NCBI GenBank assembly: GCA_964553775.1
Contig: CAZKLU010000019.1
Span: 1-28,071 of the forward strand
DNA from: RUG626 sp964553775
GTDB lineage: Bacteria; Bacillota; Clostridia; Oscillospirales; Oscillospiraceae
DNA: 28,071 bases
Direction: 5' to 3'
Positions 7,482 to 15,448 of this stretch are shown in pieces. Made by a program: the position numbers and the translations under genes. Numbering within the stretch: the stretch's first letter is position 1; the number at the start of each line of letters is the position of its first letter. Under the pieces are notes generated by a model, which was not told the origin of the DNA, did no database searches, and worked only from the letters and a program-made list of their open reading frames with translations.

Positions 7482-8915
7482 TCACAGATTAAAATATCTT
7501 GCGGCGTTATTGTAGCAGACACCCTCGACTATTGTCTTGAGAGCCTTTTCGTCGTTGGGGTACTCGCCGTTTTCGACAAGGTTTCCTACGAAGTTGCAGA
7601 GTATGCGTCTGAAGTAGTCGTGTCTTGCGTATGAGAGGAACGAACGCGAATCGGTCAGCATACCGATGAAGTTGCCAAGAAGACCGAGGTTCGCAAGTGA
7701 GCGCATCTGATCCTCCATACCGGACTTCGTATCGTTGAACCACCACGCGGAGCCATGCTGAATCTTACCCGGCATCTCGCTTGACTGGAAGCAGCCGATG
7801 AGCGTACCAAGCTGCTCATTGTCGGCGGGGTTCAGCGAATAGAGAATAGTCTTAGGGCATTTTCCCTCTAAATCGAGTGCGCTGAGAAGTCTCGCTATAT
7901 CCTCGCCGCAGGTATTCTGAGCTATCATATCAACGCCTGTGTCGGGACCGAGAGCCTTGTATATACGCTCATTGGCGTTCCTGTGGCAGGAATAGTGGAG
8001 CTGCATCGCTATATCAAGTCTGTGGTACTCGCGCCCAAGCTCCATGAGTACAGCGGTCTGATAGCCCTCCGCCTCTTCCTTCGTCACCGTGCCGCCGCTG
8101 AGAACCTTCGCGAGTGCCTTATCCGATTCCGCTTCAGACACGGGACGGAACGGGATATAGTCAAGACCGTGGTCACTCGCTCTGCACCCGTGCTCCTTGA
8201 AATATTCAAGTCTCTGACTGAGAGCGTCGCAGACCTCGCGAGTCGTTGTGAGCTTATCCTTGCCGACGGATTTCGCCAGCTTATCAAGGTACTCAACAAA
8301 GCCCTCCTTGTTTATATTGATAGCCTTGTCGGGGCGGAAGGATGGGCAGACTTTAACTTTAATTGACGGGTCGGCGGCTATTTTCTCGTGCCACTCAAGG
8401 GTGTCAACGGGGTCATCTGTCGTGCCGATGAACGCGACGTTTGCCTGCTCGATAAGACCGCGAACGGTGCATTTCGGGTCGTTTTGCAGCTTATCAGTGG
8501 TCTGTTTCAGAATTTCATCGGAGTTTTCGGCATTGAGTATGAGATCGCAGTCAAGGAACTGTCTAAGCTCCAGATGGCACCAATGGTACATCGGGTTGCC
8601 AATAGCCATTGTGACTGATTCGGCAAATTTTTTAAGTCTCTCATTCGCGGGCTTGTCACCGGTTATATACTCCTCCGGTACGCCGTTGGAACGCATGACA
8701 CGCCACTTGTAGTGGTCGCCAAAGTAGCTGCCGTCCTCCTGCTTTCCGCCCAGCCAGACCTCAACTATATTGTTGAATTTGCGGTTCTCGTAGATCTCTT
8801 TAGGGGAGATATGGCAGTGGTAGTCAATTAACGGCATCTTCTCCGCGTAGTCGTGAAAAAGGTGTTTCGCTGTATCCGTTTCCAAAAGGAAATCCTTGTC
8901 CATAAATTCTTTCAT
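7482..8915 (-). CDS. uxaC: Uronate (glucuronate/galacturonate) isomerase
   Basis: This enzyme converts galacturonate to tagaturonate, and glucuronate to fructuronate, opening the hexuronate pathway in the cytoplasm. The 477-residue protein shows the amidohydrolase-like UxaC signature from its start: LIDYHCHISPKEIYENRKFNN (near residues 30-50), with the metal-binding His pair HCH. Later signatures are WCHLELRQFLDCDL and the C-terminal DSRSFLSYARHDYFRRILCN. An AAGGAGG ribosome site lies about 12 bases before the ATG. It is 28 bases downstream of the first kdgK gene and 50 bases upstream of uxaB, in one operon. The length matches the family. Confidence 0.96.
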   Translation of the reverse strand: MKEFMDKDFLLETDTAKHLFHDYAEKMPLIDYHCHISPKEIYENRKFNNIVEVWLGGKQEDGSYFGDHYKWRVMRSNGVPEEYITGDKPANERLKKFAESVTMAIGNPMYHWCHLELRQFLDCDLILNAENSDEILKQTTDKLQNDPKCTVRGLIEQANVAFIGTTDDPVDTLEWHEKIAADPSIKVKVCPSFRPDKAININKEGFVEYLDKLAKSVGKDKLTTTREVCDALSQRLEYFKEHGCRASDHGLDYIPFRPVSEAESDKALAKVLSGGTVTKEEAEGYQTAVLMELGREYHRLDIAMQLHYSCHRNANERIYKALGPDTGVDMIAQNTCGEDIARLLSALDLEGKCPKTILYSLNPADNEQLGTLIGCFQSSEMPGKIQHGSAWWFNDTKSGMEDQMRSLANLGLLGNFIGMLTDSRSFLSYARHDYFRRILCNFVGNLVENGEYPNDEKALKTIVEGVCYNNAARYFNL

Positions 8916-8943
8916 TCTTTGGAATTTGCCTCCTTGAAATGTT

Positions 8944-10029
8944 TTATCTTTTGATGTCGTAGCTCATGTTCATGAGGTTCTTTATCGCCTCAACATCGTC
9001 TGTTATATTCGCGTCTCCGCGTATCGTGTGCTTGATAACGCTGCTCGCGACGGCGAAGTTGATCATATCCATCGGCTTATAGTTGTGCATCATCGCGTAT
9101 ATAAGCCCGCTCGCGAAAGCGTCACCGCCGCCCACTCTGTCGAGTATGTGGAACGTATACAGCTTGCTCTCAAACGTGTGTCCATCGTACCACATATACG
9201 CCATAAGGCTGTTCTCGCTGCCGCTTGTGGCAAATCTGACGTGTCTCGCGATACACTTCAGGTTCGGGTACCTCTCGACAAAGGCGTTGAACACCTCGTC
9301 CTCCTGCTCGTAGCTCGGCTGGAGCGGGATTCCGTCCTTGACATCGCCCTTTGAGTGATCCTCCTCGTCTCTCCACAGATGATACGGCTCTATGCCCATC
9401 AGAACGTCGATATACGGCAGGCACTTGGTGCAGAAGTCACGCGCCTCGTCCCACGTCCAGAGTCTCGAACGGAAGTTTCCGTCGAAGCTTATCGTCATAC
9501 CAAGCTCACGACCCGTCTCAAGCATACGCAGAATGAGGTCGGCGCAGCTGGGTGACAGCGCGGGTGTTATCCCGCTAAGGTGCAGCCAGTCGAAGCCCTC
9601 AAGCAGCGCGTGAAGATCTACATTTGAGAAGTCGTATTCGGTAATCGCGCTGTGTTTTCTGTCATAGGTTACTTTACTTGGGCGTATTCCGTATCCGGTC
9701 TCCATATAGTACGTTCCGAGACGGTGTGACGGTGTCTCCTCTATCGTACTCAGTATAACAGGCGTACAGTGTACATCGTTGCTGCGGAGCATTCTGACCG
9801 CGCTCTTGCCAATGCTGTTATTCGGTACAACGGTAAAAAATGTGCTGTCTATGCCGAGATTCGCAAGCGCGAGAGCGATATTCGCCTCACTGCCGCCGTA
9901 ACTCGCTTCAAACGAGTTCGCTACGCGAATTTTATCGTAGTTCGGCGGCGTGAGACGGAGCATTATCTCTCCGGCGGTTATGAATTTCGGTGTGTCGGTT
10001 GTTGTCAATAATGGGTTCCGATGTTCCAT
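8944..10029 (-). CDS. kdgK: PfkB-family sugar kinase, probable 2-keto-3-deoxygluconate kinase (copy 1)
   Basis: The predicted reaction is ATP-dependent phosphorylation of 2-keto-3-deoxygluconate to KDPG. Ribokinase-fold marks are ITAGEIMLRLTPPNYDKI at the N-terminus, YGGSEANIALALANLG, and the C-terminal catalytic loop DRVGGGDAFASG with its catalytic Asp. I choose the ATG at 10027-10029 (361 residues) because AAGGAG lies 11 bases upstream; a longer TTG-initiated frame to 10065 runs through that ribosome site. Compared with the second kinase it has an insertion of about 40 acidic residues after LMGIEPYHLW. It leads the uxaCBA operon. Having two KdgK-like kinases in one locus is odd, so this copy may prefer a related keto-deoxy acid; sequence reading cannot decide. 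Confidence 0.8.
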   Translation of the reverse strand: MEHRNPLLTTTDTPKFITAGEIMLRLTPPNYDKIRVANSFEASYGGSEANIALALANLGIDSTFFTVVPNNSIGKSAVRMLRSNDVHCTPVILSTIEETPSHRLGTYYMETGYGIRPSKVTYDRKHSAITEYDFSNVDLHALLEGFDWLHLSGITPALSPSCADLILRMLETGRELGMTISFDGNFRSRLWTWDEARDFCTKCLPYIDVLMGIEPYHLWRDEEDHSKGDVKDGIPLQPSYEQEDEVFNAFVERYPNLKCIARHVRFATSGSENSLMAYMWYDGHTFESKLYTFHILDRVGGGDAFASGLIYAMMHNYKPMDMINFAVASSVIKHTIRGDANITDDVEAIKNLMNMSYDIKR

Positions 10030-10235
10030 ATTAAAAGCTGCTCCTTCTTTTGTCACGGAAATCAATTTTCAATTTTTATGCCGCGTCCGGTGAATGGTTT
10101 TCACAGAACCGCGTCAGGAACCGCCTGCTCACGCGCCCTTCGACTCAAGCGCAAAGGTCGGAACGGATCTGCAGTAAAAATTGATTCCGTATTTCCGCGA
10201 ATTGCGGTTCAGGCTGAAAATATTGCCGTTCACGC
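10030..10235 (-). promoter_or_regulatory. Long leader of the kdgK-uxaCBA operon
   Basis: About 200 bases separate the predicted transcription start (near 10229) from the kdgK start codon. I see no gene here. A perfect 5-base inverted repeat GTGAA-tggtt-TTCAC lies at 10090-10104 and could be an operator. Its core AATGGTTTTCA resembles AATGGTTTACA at 12662-12672 next to the GH4 promoter. GCGGTTC occurs twice, 12 bases apart, on the minus strand within 10108-10127. Confidence 0.4.
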
Positions 10236-10264
10236 ATTATAACGTCCGGGATTTTTTGTGCAAA
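10236..10264 (-). promoter_or_regulatory. Promoter of the kdgK-uxaCBA operon
   Basis: On the minus strand a perfect -10 TATAAT (10236-10241) lies 17 bases from a -35-like TTTGCA (10259-10264), four of six consensus bases. It sits right after the upstream terminator, whose U-run overlaps the -35 element, so one operon ends where the next begins. Confidence 0.65.
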
Positions 10265-10326
10265 AAGGGCTTCGGGATTTTTGAATCGTTTTGCGTATGA
10301 ACGTCCGATTATTGCCCGAAACCCTT
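10259..10326 (-). terminator. Terminator of the eda-kdgK2 operon
   Basis: On the minus strand AAGGGTTTCGGG (10315-10326) pairs with CCCGAAGCCCTT (10265-10276) with one mismatch, followed by a U-run TTTTTG. The 38-base loop contains a further small pair (AATCG with CGATT). The opposite strand also ends in CCTTTTTT, so it may work in both directions. Confidence 0.6.
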
Positions 10327-10443
10327 CCTTTTTTAAGTAATTCTCAATTTTCCCGCCTCCCTCGGCGGGTCTTCTGTTTATTGCGGTGCATTAGTCCGCT
10401 GAAGACGGGAGCCTTCAGACTGCTCCATTTCCGTGCGCGGTTT

Positions 10444-11466
10444 TTATCTCTGTACTCTTCCCGAAGCGTCGCCGCCGGCGAGTTTTTCTACTTCGGCTAC
10501 TGTCGCGAAGTTATAGTCGCCCTCAACGGAGTGCTTGAGAGCGGATGCCGCCACAGCGTACTCAACAGCGTCCTGAGTAGACTTGCCGGAGAGAAGCGCG
10601 TAGATAAGTCCGCCGCCGAAGCTGTCGCCGCCGCCGATACGGTCGATTATGTGCAGATGATAGAGCTTGGAGAAGCAGTAGTCCTTGCCGTCGTAGAGCA
10701 TTGCGGACCAGTCGTTGTCGAACGCCGATTTGCTCTCACGCAGTGTGATAGCGACCTTCTCGAACCCGAATTTATCCATAAGCTGACGCGCAACGGACTT
10801 GTAGCCCTCTTTATTAAGCTCGCCCGCTGTAATATCAGTCGCTTCAGCCTCGATACCGAATACGTCCTTCGCGTCCTCCTCGTTTGAGATGCAGACATCG
10901 ACATACTGGCACAGCTTCGTCATTGCCTCACGCGCCTCGGGTCTTGTCCACAGCTTGCCGCGATAGTTGAGGTCGCATGAGATCTTGACACCCTTCGCCT
11001 TTGCGGCTTTGCAGGCATCCTCGCACGCCTTGACCATGTTGGGACCCAGTGCCGGGGTGATTCCGGTGAAGTGGAACCAGTCCGCGCCTTCGAAAATGCT
11101 GTCCCAATCGAACTCGGAAGGATCAGCCTCCTGAATTGCGGAGTGTGCGCGGTCGTAGATACATACGCTCGGACGCTGTGACGCGCCCTTCTCGTTGAAG
11201 TAGATACCTACTCTGTCGCCGCCGCGAACGATCTTTGATGTGTCAACGCCGTAGCGTCTGAGCGAGTTCACAGCCGCCTGACCGATGGCATGGGACGGGA
11301 GCTTCGTCACAAAGACAGCGTCCATACCATAGTTCGCAACTGATACCGCAACATTCGCCTCGCCGCCGCCGAATGTAAACTCAAGATGATCCGCCTGAAC
11401 GAAACGCTCATAGTTATAGGGCTGAAGTCTTATCATCAGTTCGCCGAAGGTCACAACTTTACTCAT
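10444..11466 (-). CDS. kdgK: 2-keto-3-deoxygluconate kinase (copy 2)
   Basis: The enzyme phosphorylates 2-keto-3-deoxygluconate to KDPG, feeding the aldolase encoded just upstream. The 340-residue protein has the ribokinase fold with VTFGELMIRLQPYNYERF at the start, the substrate-binding FGGGEANVAVSVANYGMDA, the middle motif GITPALGPN, and the ATP/anion-hole loop DRIGGGDSFGGGLIYALL near residues 278-295 with its catalytic Asp. The ATG has AAGGAG 11 bases upstream. It is the second gene after the aldolase, but 178 bases separate them and this gap is itself strongly structured. It matches the clostridial KdgK pattern better than copy 1, which makes it the safer kinase assignment. Confidence 0.88.
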   Translation of the reverse strand: MSKVVTFGELMIRLQPYNYERFVQADHLEFTFGGGEANVAVSVANYGMDAVFVTKLPSHAIGQAAVNSLRRYGVDTSKIVRGGDRVGIYFNEKGASQRPSVCIYDRAHSAIQEADPSEFDWDSIFEGADWFHFTGITPALGPNMVKACEDACKAAKAKGVKISCDLNYRGKLWTRPEAREAMTKLCQYVDVCISNEEDAKDVFGIEAEATDITAGELNKEGYKSVARQLMDKFGFEKVAITLRESKSAFDNDWSAMLYDGKDYCFSKLYHLHIIDRIGGGDSFGGGLIYALLSGKSTQDAVEYAVAASALKHSVEGDYNFATVAEVEKLAGGDASGRVQR

Positions 11467-11534
11467 AATCTTTTATGTTCTCCTTTATTATAATAGATTG
11501 TTATTTAGTTCCGTGTTTGCTCTGGTAAGGTGCG

Positions 11535-11619
11535 CCGTGTATCGGTTCTCCGTATTCCGCTTCGCGAAGTTATCGCGTTATGGCTTTTCCGCGTTTTAAG
11601 CGAAAAGCCCGAAACACGG
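11535..11619 (-). other. Structured intercistronic element between eda and kdgK2
   Basis: The 178-base gap between the aldolase and kinase genes contains nested inverted repeats. Outer arms CCGTGTATCGG (11535-11545) and CCGAAACACGG (11609-11619) pair over 11 bases with one mismatch. Inside, GGCTTTTC (11582-11589) pairs with GAAAAGCC (11602-11609), sharing one base with the outer arm, and a small CGC-ttc-GCG hairpin lies near 11558-11567. There is no clear U-run on either strand, so a simple terminator is unlikely. It may be a processing or stability element, a repeat family member, or a small RNA. Confidence 0.45.
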
Positions 11620-11644
11620 TCTGAACCTGTCAGGATCATCCTGA

Positions 11645-12607
11645 TTACTTCTTCATGAGATGTACGGCAAAGCCGCCGAAGGATTCCTTGAGATAGACAG
11701 CCTTGCTTCTGCCTTTATCGTCGTACTTGCGTGATTCGGGGATAAACTCCACGCCCTGTCTGCCAAGGTGATAGATGGCTCTGTCAACGTCGTTGCAGCC
11801 GATACCGATGTGACCGTGTTCGCCGCGTCCCGGAGCCTTGTTGCACTCCATAGCCTTTCCGGCGAATATGGATGAATTGCCCGGCTTATACTCAAAGCCG
11901 AACACATTCGCAAACGCGGACGCGGTTTTTGCCGCCTCTTCCTCGTTCTGGCAGTTGAGTCCGACGTGCAGAAGCTCGAATCCGAGCATCGCTTTTACGG
12001 CATCCTTACAGATCTGCGTGATTTCTTCCCATTTTTCGCCCTCGATGAGGTCCTTTTTGACCATCCATGTACCGCCGCACGCAACGATTCTGTCCCAGCC
12101 GAGATAGTCCATGAGATTCTTTGTGTTCACACCGCCTGTCGGCATGAAGCTGAGCTTCGGGAACACCGGAGCGAGGTTCTTGAGGAACGCAACGCCGCCG
12201 GACGCTTCCGCGGGGAAGAACTTGACTATCTCAAGACCATCGTTGATTGCGCGAGTCATATCGGAGGCATTGACGCAGCCCGGAAGAACTACAACGCCCT
12301 TCTCTACGCAGTGGCGCACAACGATCTCATTGTAGCCCGGGGAGACGATGAATTTGGCACCAGCGGCAAGTGCGCGGTCGCACTGCTCGACATTGAGTAC
12401 CGTTCCCGCTCCGACGAGCATTTCCGGGCATTCAGCCGCCATACGGCGAATGGATTCCTCAGCCGCTGCAGTTCTGAACGTGACCTCCGCCGCCGGAAGT
12501 CCGCCCTCGATAAGTGCTTTGGCAAGAGGTACGGCCTTATCGGCATCGTCGAGGGCTATAACAGGCACGATGCCGATTTCATGGATCTTTGTAAGAATTT
12601 CGTTCAT
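11645..12607 (-). CDS. eda: KDPG aldolase fused to a VOC (glyoxalase-like) domain
   Basis: The N-terminal 208 or so residues are 2-keto-3-deoxy-6-phosphogluconate aldolase, which splits KDPG into pyruvate and glyceraldehyde-3-phosphate. Key residues line up with the E. coli enzyme: Glu41 and Arg45 in AEVTFRT, and the Schiff-base Lys129 in EIVKFFPAEASGG; PTGGVN (156-161) binds phosphate. About 110 extra residues (210-320) form a vicinal-oxygen-chelate domain: LLHVGLNCQNEEEAAKTASAF at its start and HGHIGIGCNDVDRA in the middle, with His213 and His266 as possible metal ligands. Stand-alone Eda proteins end near residue 210. AGGAGGAGA precedes the ATG. The gene leads the eda-kdgK2 operon and is divergent from the GH4 gene. 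The VOC domain's role is unknown to me. Confidence 0.92.
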   Translation of the reverse strand: MNEILTKIHEIGIVPVIALDDADKAVPLAKALIEGGLPAAEVTFRTAAAEESIRRMAAECPEMLVGAGTVLNVEQCDRALAAGAKFIVSPGYNEIVVRHCVEKGVVVLPGCVNASDMTRAINDGLEIVKFFPAEASGGVAFLKNLAPVFPKLSFMPTGGVNTKNLMDYLGWDRIVACGGTWMVKKDLIEGEKWEEITQICKDAVKAMLGFELLHVGLNCQNEEEAAKTASAFANVFGFEYKPGNSSIFAGKAMECNKAPGRGEHGHIGIGCNDVDRAIYHLGRQGVEFIPESRKYDDKGRSKAVYLKESFGGFAVHLMKK

Positions 12608-12635
12608 TTTTATCTCCTCCTAAAGTTTAATAATA

Positions 12636-12664
12636 TTGACATTTCCGTCCGCTTCGCTTATAAT
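12636..12664 (+). promoter_or_regulatory. Consensus sigma-A promoter of the GH4 gene
   Basis: A perfect TTGACA (12636-12641) and perfect TATAAT (12659-12664) are separated by exactly 17 bases, with a predicted start near 12671. AATGGTTTACA (12662-12672) overlaps the -10 end and start site, where a repressor could bind. On the minus strand the same region offers TATAAG as a possible -10 for eda, but with no good -35. Confidence 0.85.
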
Positions 12665-12702
12665 GGTTTACATTCTTAAAGAAACGGAGGAAATCTTACA
12701 TA

Positions 12703-14109
12703 ATGGAATATTATAATATCGGAACGTGTGGTGATATGGCTGTCCGGCTGAAGATAGCGTTTATCGGCGGCGGCAGCAAGGCGTGGGCGAGGTCGCTTAT
12801 GCAGGATCTGGCTCTTGCCGACGGTCTTTCCGGCGAGGTCGCTCTCTATGATATAGACATACCGGCTGCCGAGCGGAACAGGAAAATCGGTGAACGTATC
12901 GCCGAAAATCCCAAAACGCGCTCCAATTTCAAGTACACAGTCTCCGAAACGCTTGAGAACGCCCTTACCGGGGCGGATTTTGTGCTTATTGCCATAACTC
13001 CCGGCACTCTTGATGAGACAGAGGTGGATGTTCACGCGCCGGAGAAGTACGGCATATACCAGAGTGTCGGGGACACAGTGGGACCCGGCGGGGTTCTGCG
13101 CGCCATGAGACTTCTGCCGATGGTCGAGGAATTTGCGAGGGGTGTGCGCGACTTCTGTCCGGAAGCGTGGGTTATAAATCTCACAAATCCGATGAGCGCG
13201 TGTGTGAAGTGTCTCTATGATACTTATCCTGAGATAAAAGCGTTCGGGTGCTGCCATGAGGTATTTCACACGCAGGATTTTCTCTGCTGCGTGCTTAACG
13301 AGCTTCACGGCATCAAACCGCACCGGCGCGACATATACGCTGACGCTTCAGGTATAAACCACTTCACATGGATCACCGAGGCGCGGTATAAGGGTTACGA
13401 TCTGCTCGCGCTGCTGCCTGAGTTTATGGACAGGTACTATGAGAGCGGATATTATGAAAACGGTTCCGCTGACGACTGGAAGACGAACCCGTTTTCATAC
13501 GGCAACCGCGTCAAGATGGATATGTTCAGACGCTACGGCGCACTCGCGGCTGCGGGAGACAGGCACCTTGTGGAGTTTGTAAGCGGCAAATGGTACCTTG
13601 CTTCGCCGGAGCTTGCACATGAGTGGCATTTTGATCTCACATCAGTCGCGTACCGCAAGAAGCAGTGGAACGAGCGTGTCCAGGAGGGCATTGAGATTGC
13701 CGAGGGACGCAGGGAACTTCCGATGGAACCTTCCGGCGAGGAGCAGGTGCGGCTCATAAAGGCGATTTTAGGGTTTGAAACTGTCGTGTCGAACGTGAAC
13801 CTTCCGAATCGCGGACAAATGCCCGGAATCCCCAAGGGATCTATCGTCGAGACGAACTGTGTGTTCACAAACGGGCTTGTAAAGCCTATAGCTGCGAACC
13901 CTCTGCCGTCCGGCGCGCTTGCTCTCGTCCAGAGAAACTGCGCGAATATTGATATGCTGTGTGACGGCATTAAAAACCGCGATATGTCAGCAATCTTCTC
14001 ATCGTTTGTGAACCAGCCACTCTGCGAATGCCTTACGCTGAATGAAGCGAGGTCGCTGTTTTCCGAAATGCGCGAGGGTACCAAAGACTATCTTACGATG
14101 TACATTTAG
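12703..14109 (+). CDS. Glycoside hydrolase family 4, probable alpha-galacturonidase
   Basis: GH4 enzymes cleave glycosides by an NAD- and Mn-dependent redox mechanism in the cytoplasm; the LplD-type branch releases galacturonate. The 468 residues include the NAD-binding loop KIAFIGGGSKAW (17-28), GDTVGPGG (123-130), NLTNPMS (159-165), the metal site GCCHEVFH with Cys184 and His185, and GINHFTW with His220. The ATG at 12703 follows GGAGG by 12 bases; a later ATG at 12739 begins nearer the usual GH4 N-terminus but has a weaker ribosome site, so the first 12 residues are doubtful. Alpha-galacturonidase is inferred from the pectin neighbours; alpha-galactosidase or 6-phosphoglycosidase members share the motifs. 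It stands alone between divergent eda and convergent GH105. Confidence 0.85.
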   Translation: MEYYNIGTCGDMAVRLKIAFIGGGSKAWARSLMQDLALADGLSGEVALYDIDIPAAERNRKIGERIAENPKTRSNFKYTVSETLENALTGADFVLIAITPGTLDETEVDVHAPEKYGIYQSVGDTVGPGGVLRAMRLLPMVEEFARGVRDFCPEAWVINLTNPMSACVKCLYDTYPEIKAFGCCHEVFHTQDFLCCVLNELHGIKPHRRDIYADASGINHFTWITEARYKGYDLLALLPEFMDRYYESGYYENGSADDWKTNPFSYGNRVKMDMFRRYGALAAAGDRHLVEFVSGKWYLASPELAHEWHFDLTSVAYRKKQWNERVQEGIEIAEGRRELPMEPSGEEQVRLIKAILGFETVVSNVNLPNRGQMPGIPKGSIVETNCVFTNGLVKPIAANPLPSGALALVQRNCANIDMLCDGIKNRDMSAIFSSFVNQPLCECLTLNEARSLFSEMREGTKDYLTMYI

Positions 14110-14260
14110 CGGGAACCGACCCTTCGATCGTTTTCCAATGGCAACTCACGCACGGCGTTCGCTGAAAGGCTTTTTAACTGTCTTAAATCTGTTTATCGGG
14201 GGAGCCGCGTCAGAAATAAATAAGACTATATTTCCCGCCTTTGGCGTGGAACAGTTCCCG

Positions 14261-14300
14261 TTTCTCTCTCCGCCTGTGAGCGGAGGGAGAAATTTTATTT
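14261..14300 (+). terminator. Terminator after the GH4 gene
   Basis: The 13-base arms TTTCTCTCTCCGC (14261-14273) and GCGGAGGGAGAAA (14280-14292) pair fully with one G-U, with a 6-base loop, followed by TTTTATTT. It reaches the stop codon of the convergent GH105 gene. Confidence 0.85.
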
Positions 14301-15448
14301 CAGTCGAGGTAGTCCATCTTCTCGCCGGCTTGCAGAAGCTCCGTATAGCACAGAAGAAACGGGGCAAGACCCTTGGCATCGTTTTCAACTACCGGTTCCG
14401 ATATATAGTACTCAAAGCTGCCGTCGCGGCGGCGGTTATTTTCAGGTCCCAGACCGGCTACAAGGCAAATTCCGCCGAGGTTCAGTTTTCCGTCTGTTTC
14501 CGTGAGGTATCTTTCGCAAATGCTCCTGAATATGTCCGCGCCTTTCGCTGCGCGGGATTTATCGAATATGCCGAGACGCGCACCCTTCACAAAGAAGTAC
14601 GCCGCCATTGAGGAGCCGGAAGTCTCAGGGTAGTTGCCCTCTTTTTCCGGAGCGTCGGGTACCTGATAGAGCATACCTGTTTTGGGGTCTATGTACTTTT
14701 CAAGACCGTCCGCAAGCTCCCTGGCAAGTCCCGCAAGCTCCTCCTTCATCGCGCTCTCGCTATCCGGCAGGTACCCGTACACATCCACAAGCGCGGCTGA
14801 GAACCAGCCGAGTGAGCGGAGCCACGGATTTTTCGATTTGCCGTCCTCTCCCGCCCAGAACGCCTTCTTGCTCGCGTCATAGCCGTGCCTGTATAGACCG
14901 GTAGCGGGGTCGTACATACGCTTTCTGACGGTTCTGAACTGGTTCAATATATCGGGAAGATCCTTGCCGCCGTTGCGTTCAAGCGTGTATCTTGTATAGA
15001 ATACCTGCGCCATGAAAAGACCATCGAGCCAGACCTGATTGGGGTATATTTTCTTGTGCCAGAAGCTGCCCTCGTCCGTGCGCGGCTGGCGGAGGATCTG
15101 ACCGTGCAGTCTCTCTATCGCGAGGGAATATTTCTCTTTGCCGCTTCTTTTATAAACATCAAAGAGCGGTCTGCCCTCGCAGAGGTTGTCAAGGTTATAC
15201 TCATCCTCATTGAACCCAAGTATGGAGCCGTCGTCGTGGACGTAGTAGCTCAGAAAGTTCTCGGCGAAGTCGTAATATTTTTCGTCGCCGGTAATGTCGC
15301 CAAGCGTATTGAGCGCGATCATCATGCAGCCGTCTATGTAGTTCCAGCCGTTGATTTTGCCCTGCGATACCTTCTCAATATTCCAAAGCGGCTTATCCGG
15401 CGCGGATTCGTTCATCATGCGCTCCACGAAGCGTTCTACAGTGTTCAT
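14300..15448 (-). CDS. Glycoside hydrolase family 105, unsaturated uronyl hydrolase
   Basis: GH105 enzymes remove the terminal 4,5-unsaturated galacturonate from pectic oligosaccharides made by lyases. The 382-residue protein has the YteR/YesR pattern: the catalytic acid Asp142 in NQVWLDGLFMAQVF, then WLRSLGWFSAALVDV, ETSGSSMAAYFFVKG and the C-terminal EYYISEPVVENDAKGLAPFLL. No signal peptide is present, in line with the cytoplasmic members of the family. Its ATG follows the GH28 stop codon with no base between (TAAATG), so translation is probably coupled. The released sugar would be converted by KduI, the first gene of this operon. Whether the substrate is rhamnogalacturonan or homogalacturonan fragments cannot be told; the neighbours favour homogalacturonan. 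Confidence 0.93.
   Translation of the reverse strand: MNTVERFVERMMNESAPDKPLWNIEKVSQGKINGWNYIDGCMMIALNTLGDITGDEKYYDFAENFLSYYVHDDGSILGFNEDEYNLDNLCEGRPLFDVYKRSGKEKYSLAIERLHGQILRQPRTDEGSFWHKKIYPNQVWLDGLFMAQVFYTRYTLERNGGKDLPDILNQFRTVRKRMYDPATGLYRHGYDASKKAFWAGEDGKSKNPWLRSLGWFSAALVDVYGYLPDSESAMKEELAGLARELADGLEKYIDPKTGMLYQVPDAPEKEGNYPETSGSSMAAYFFVKGARLGIFDKSRAAKGADIFRSICERYLTETDGKLNLGGICLVAGLGPENNRRRDGSFEYYISEPVVENDAKGLAPFLLCYTELLQAGEKMDYLD

Noticed and set aside
10030..10065. A longer kdgK1 from a TTG at 10065
   Set aside because: The extension covers the AAGGAG site that serves the ATG at 10029, and the extra residues are not part of the kinase fold.
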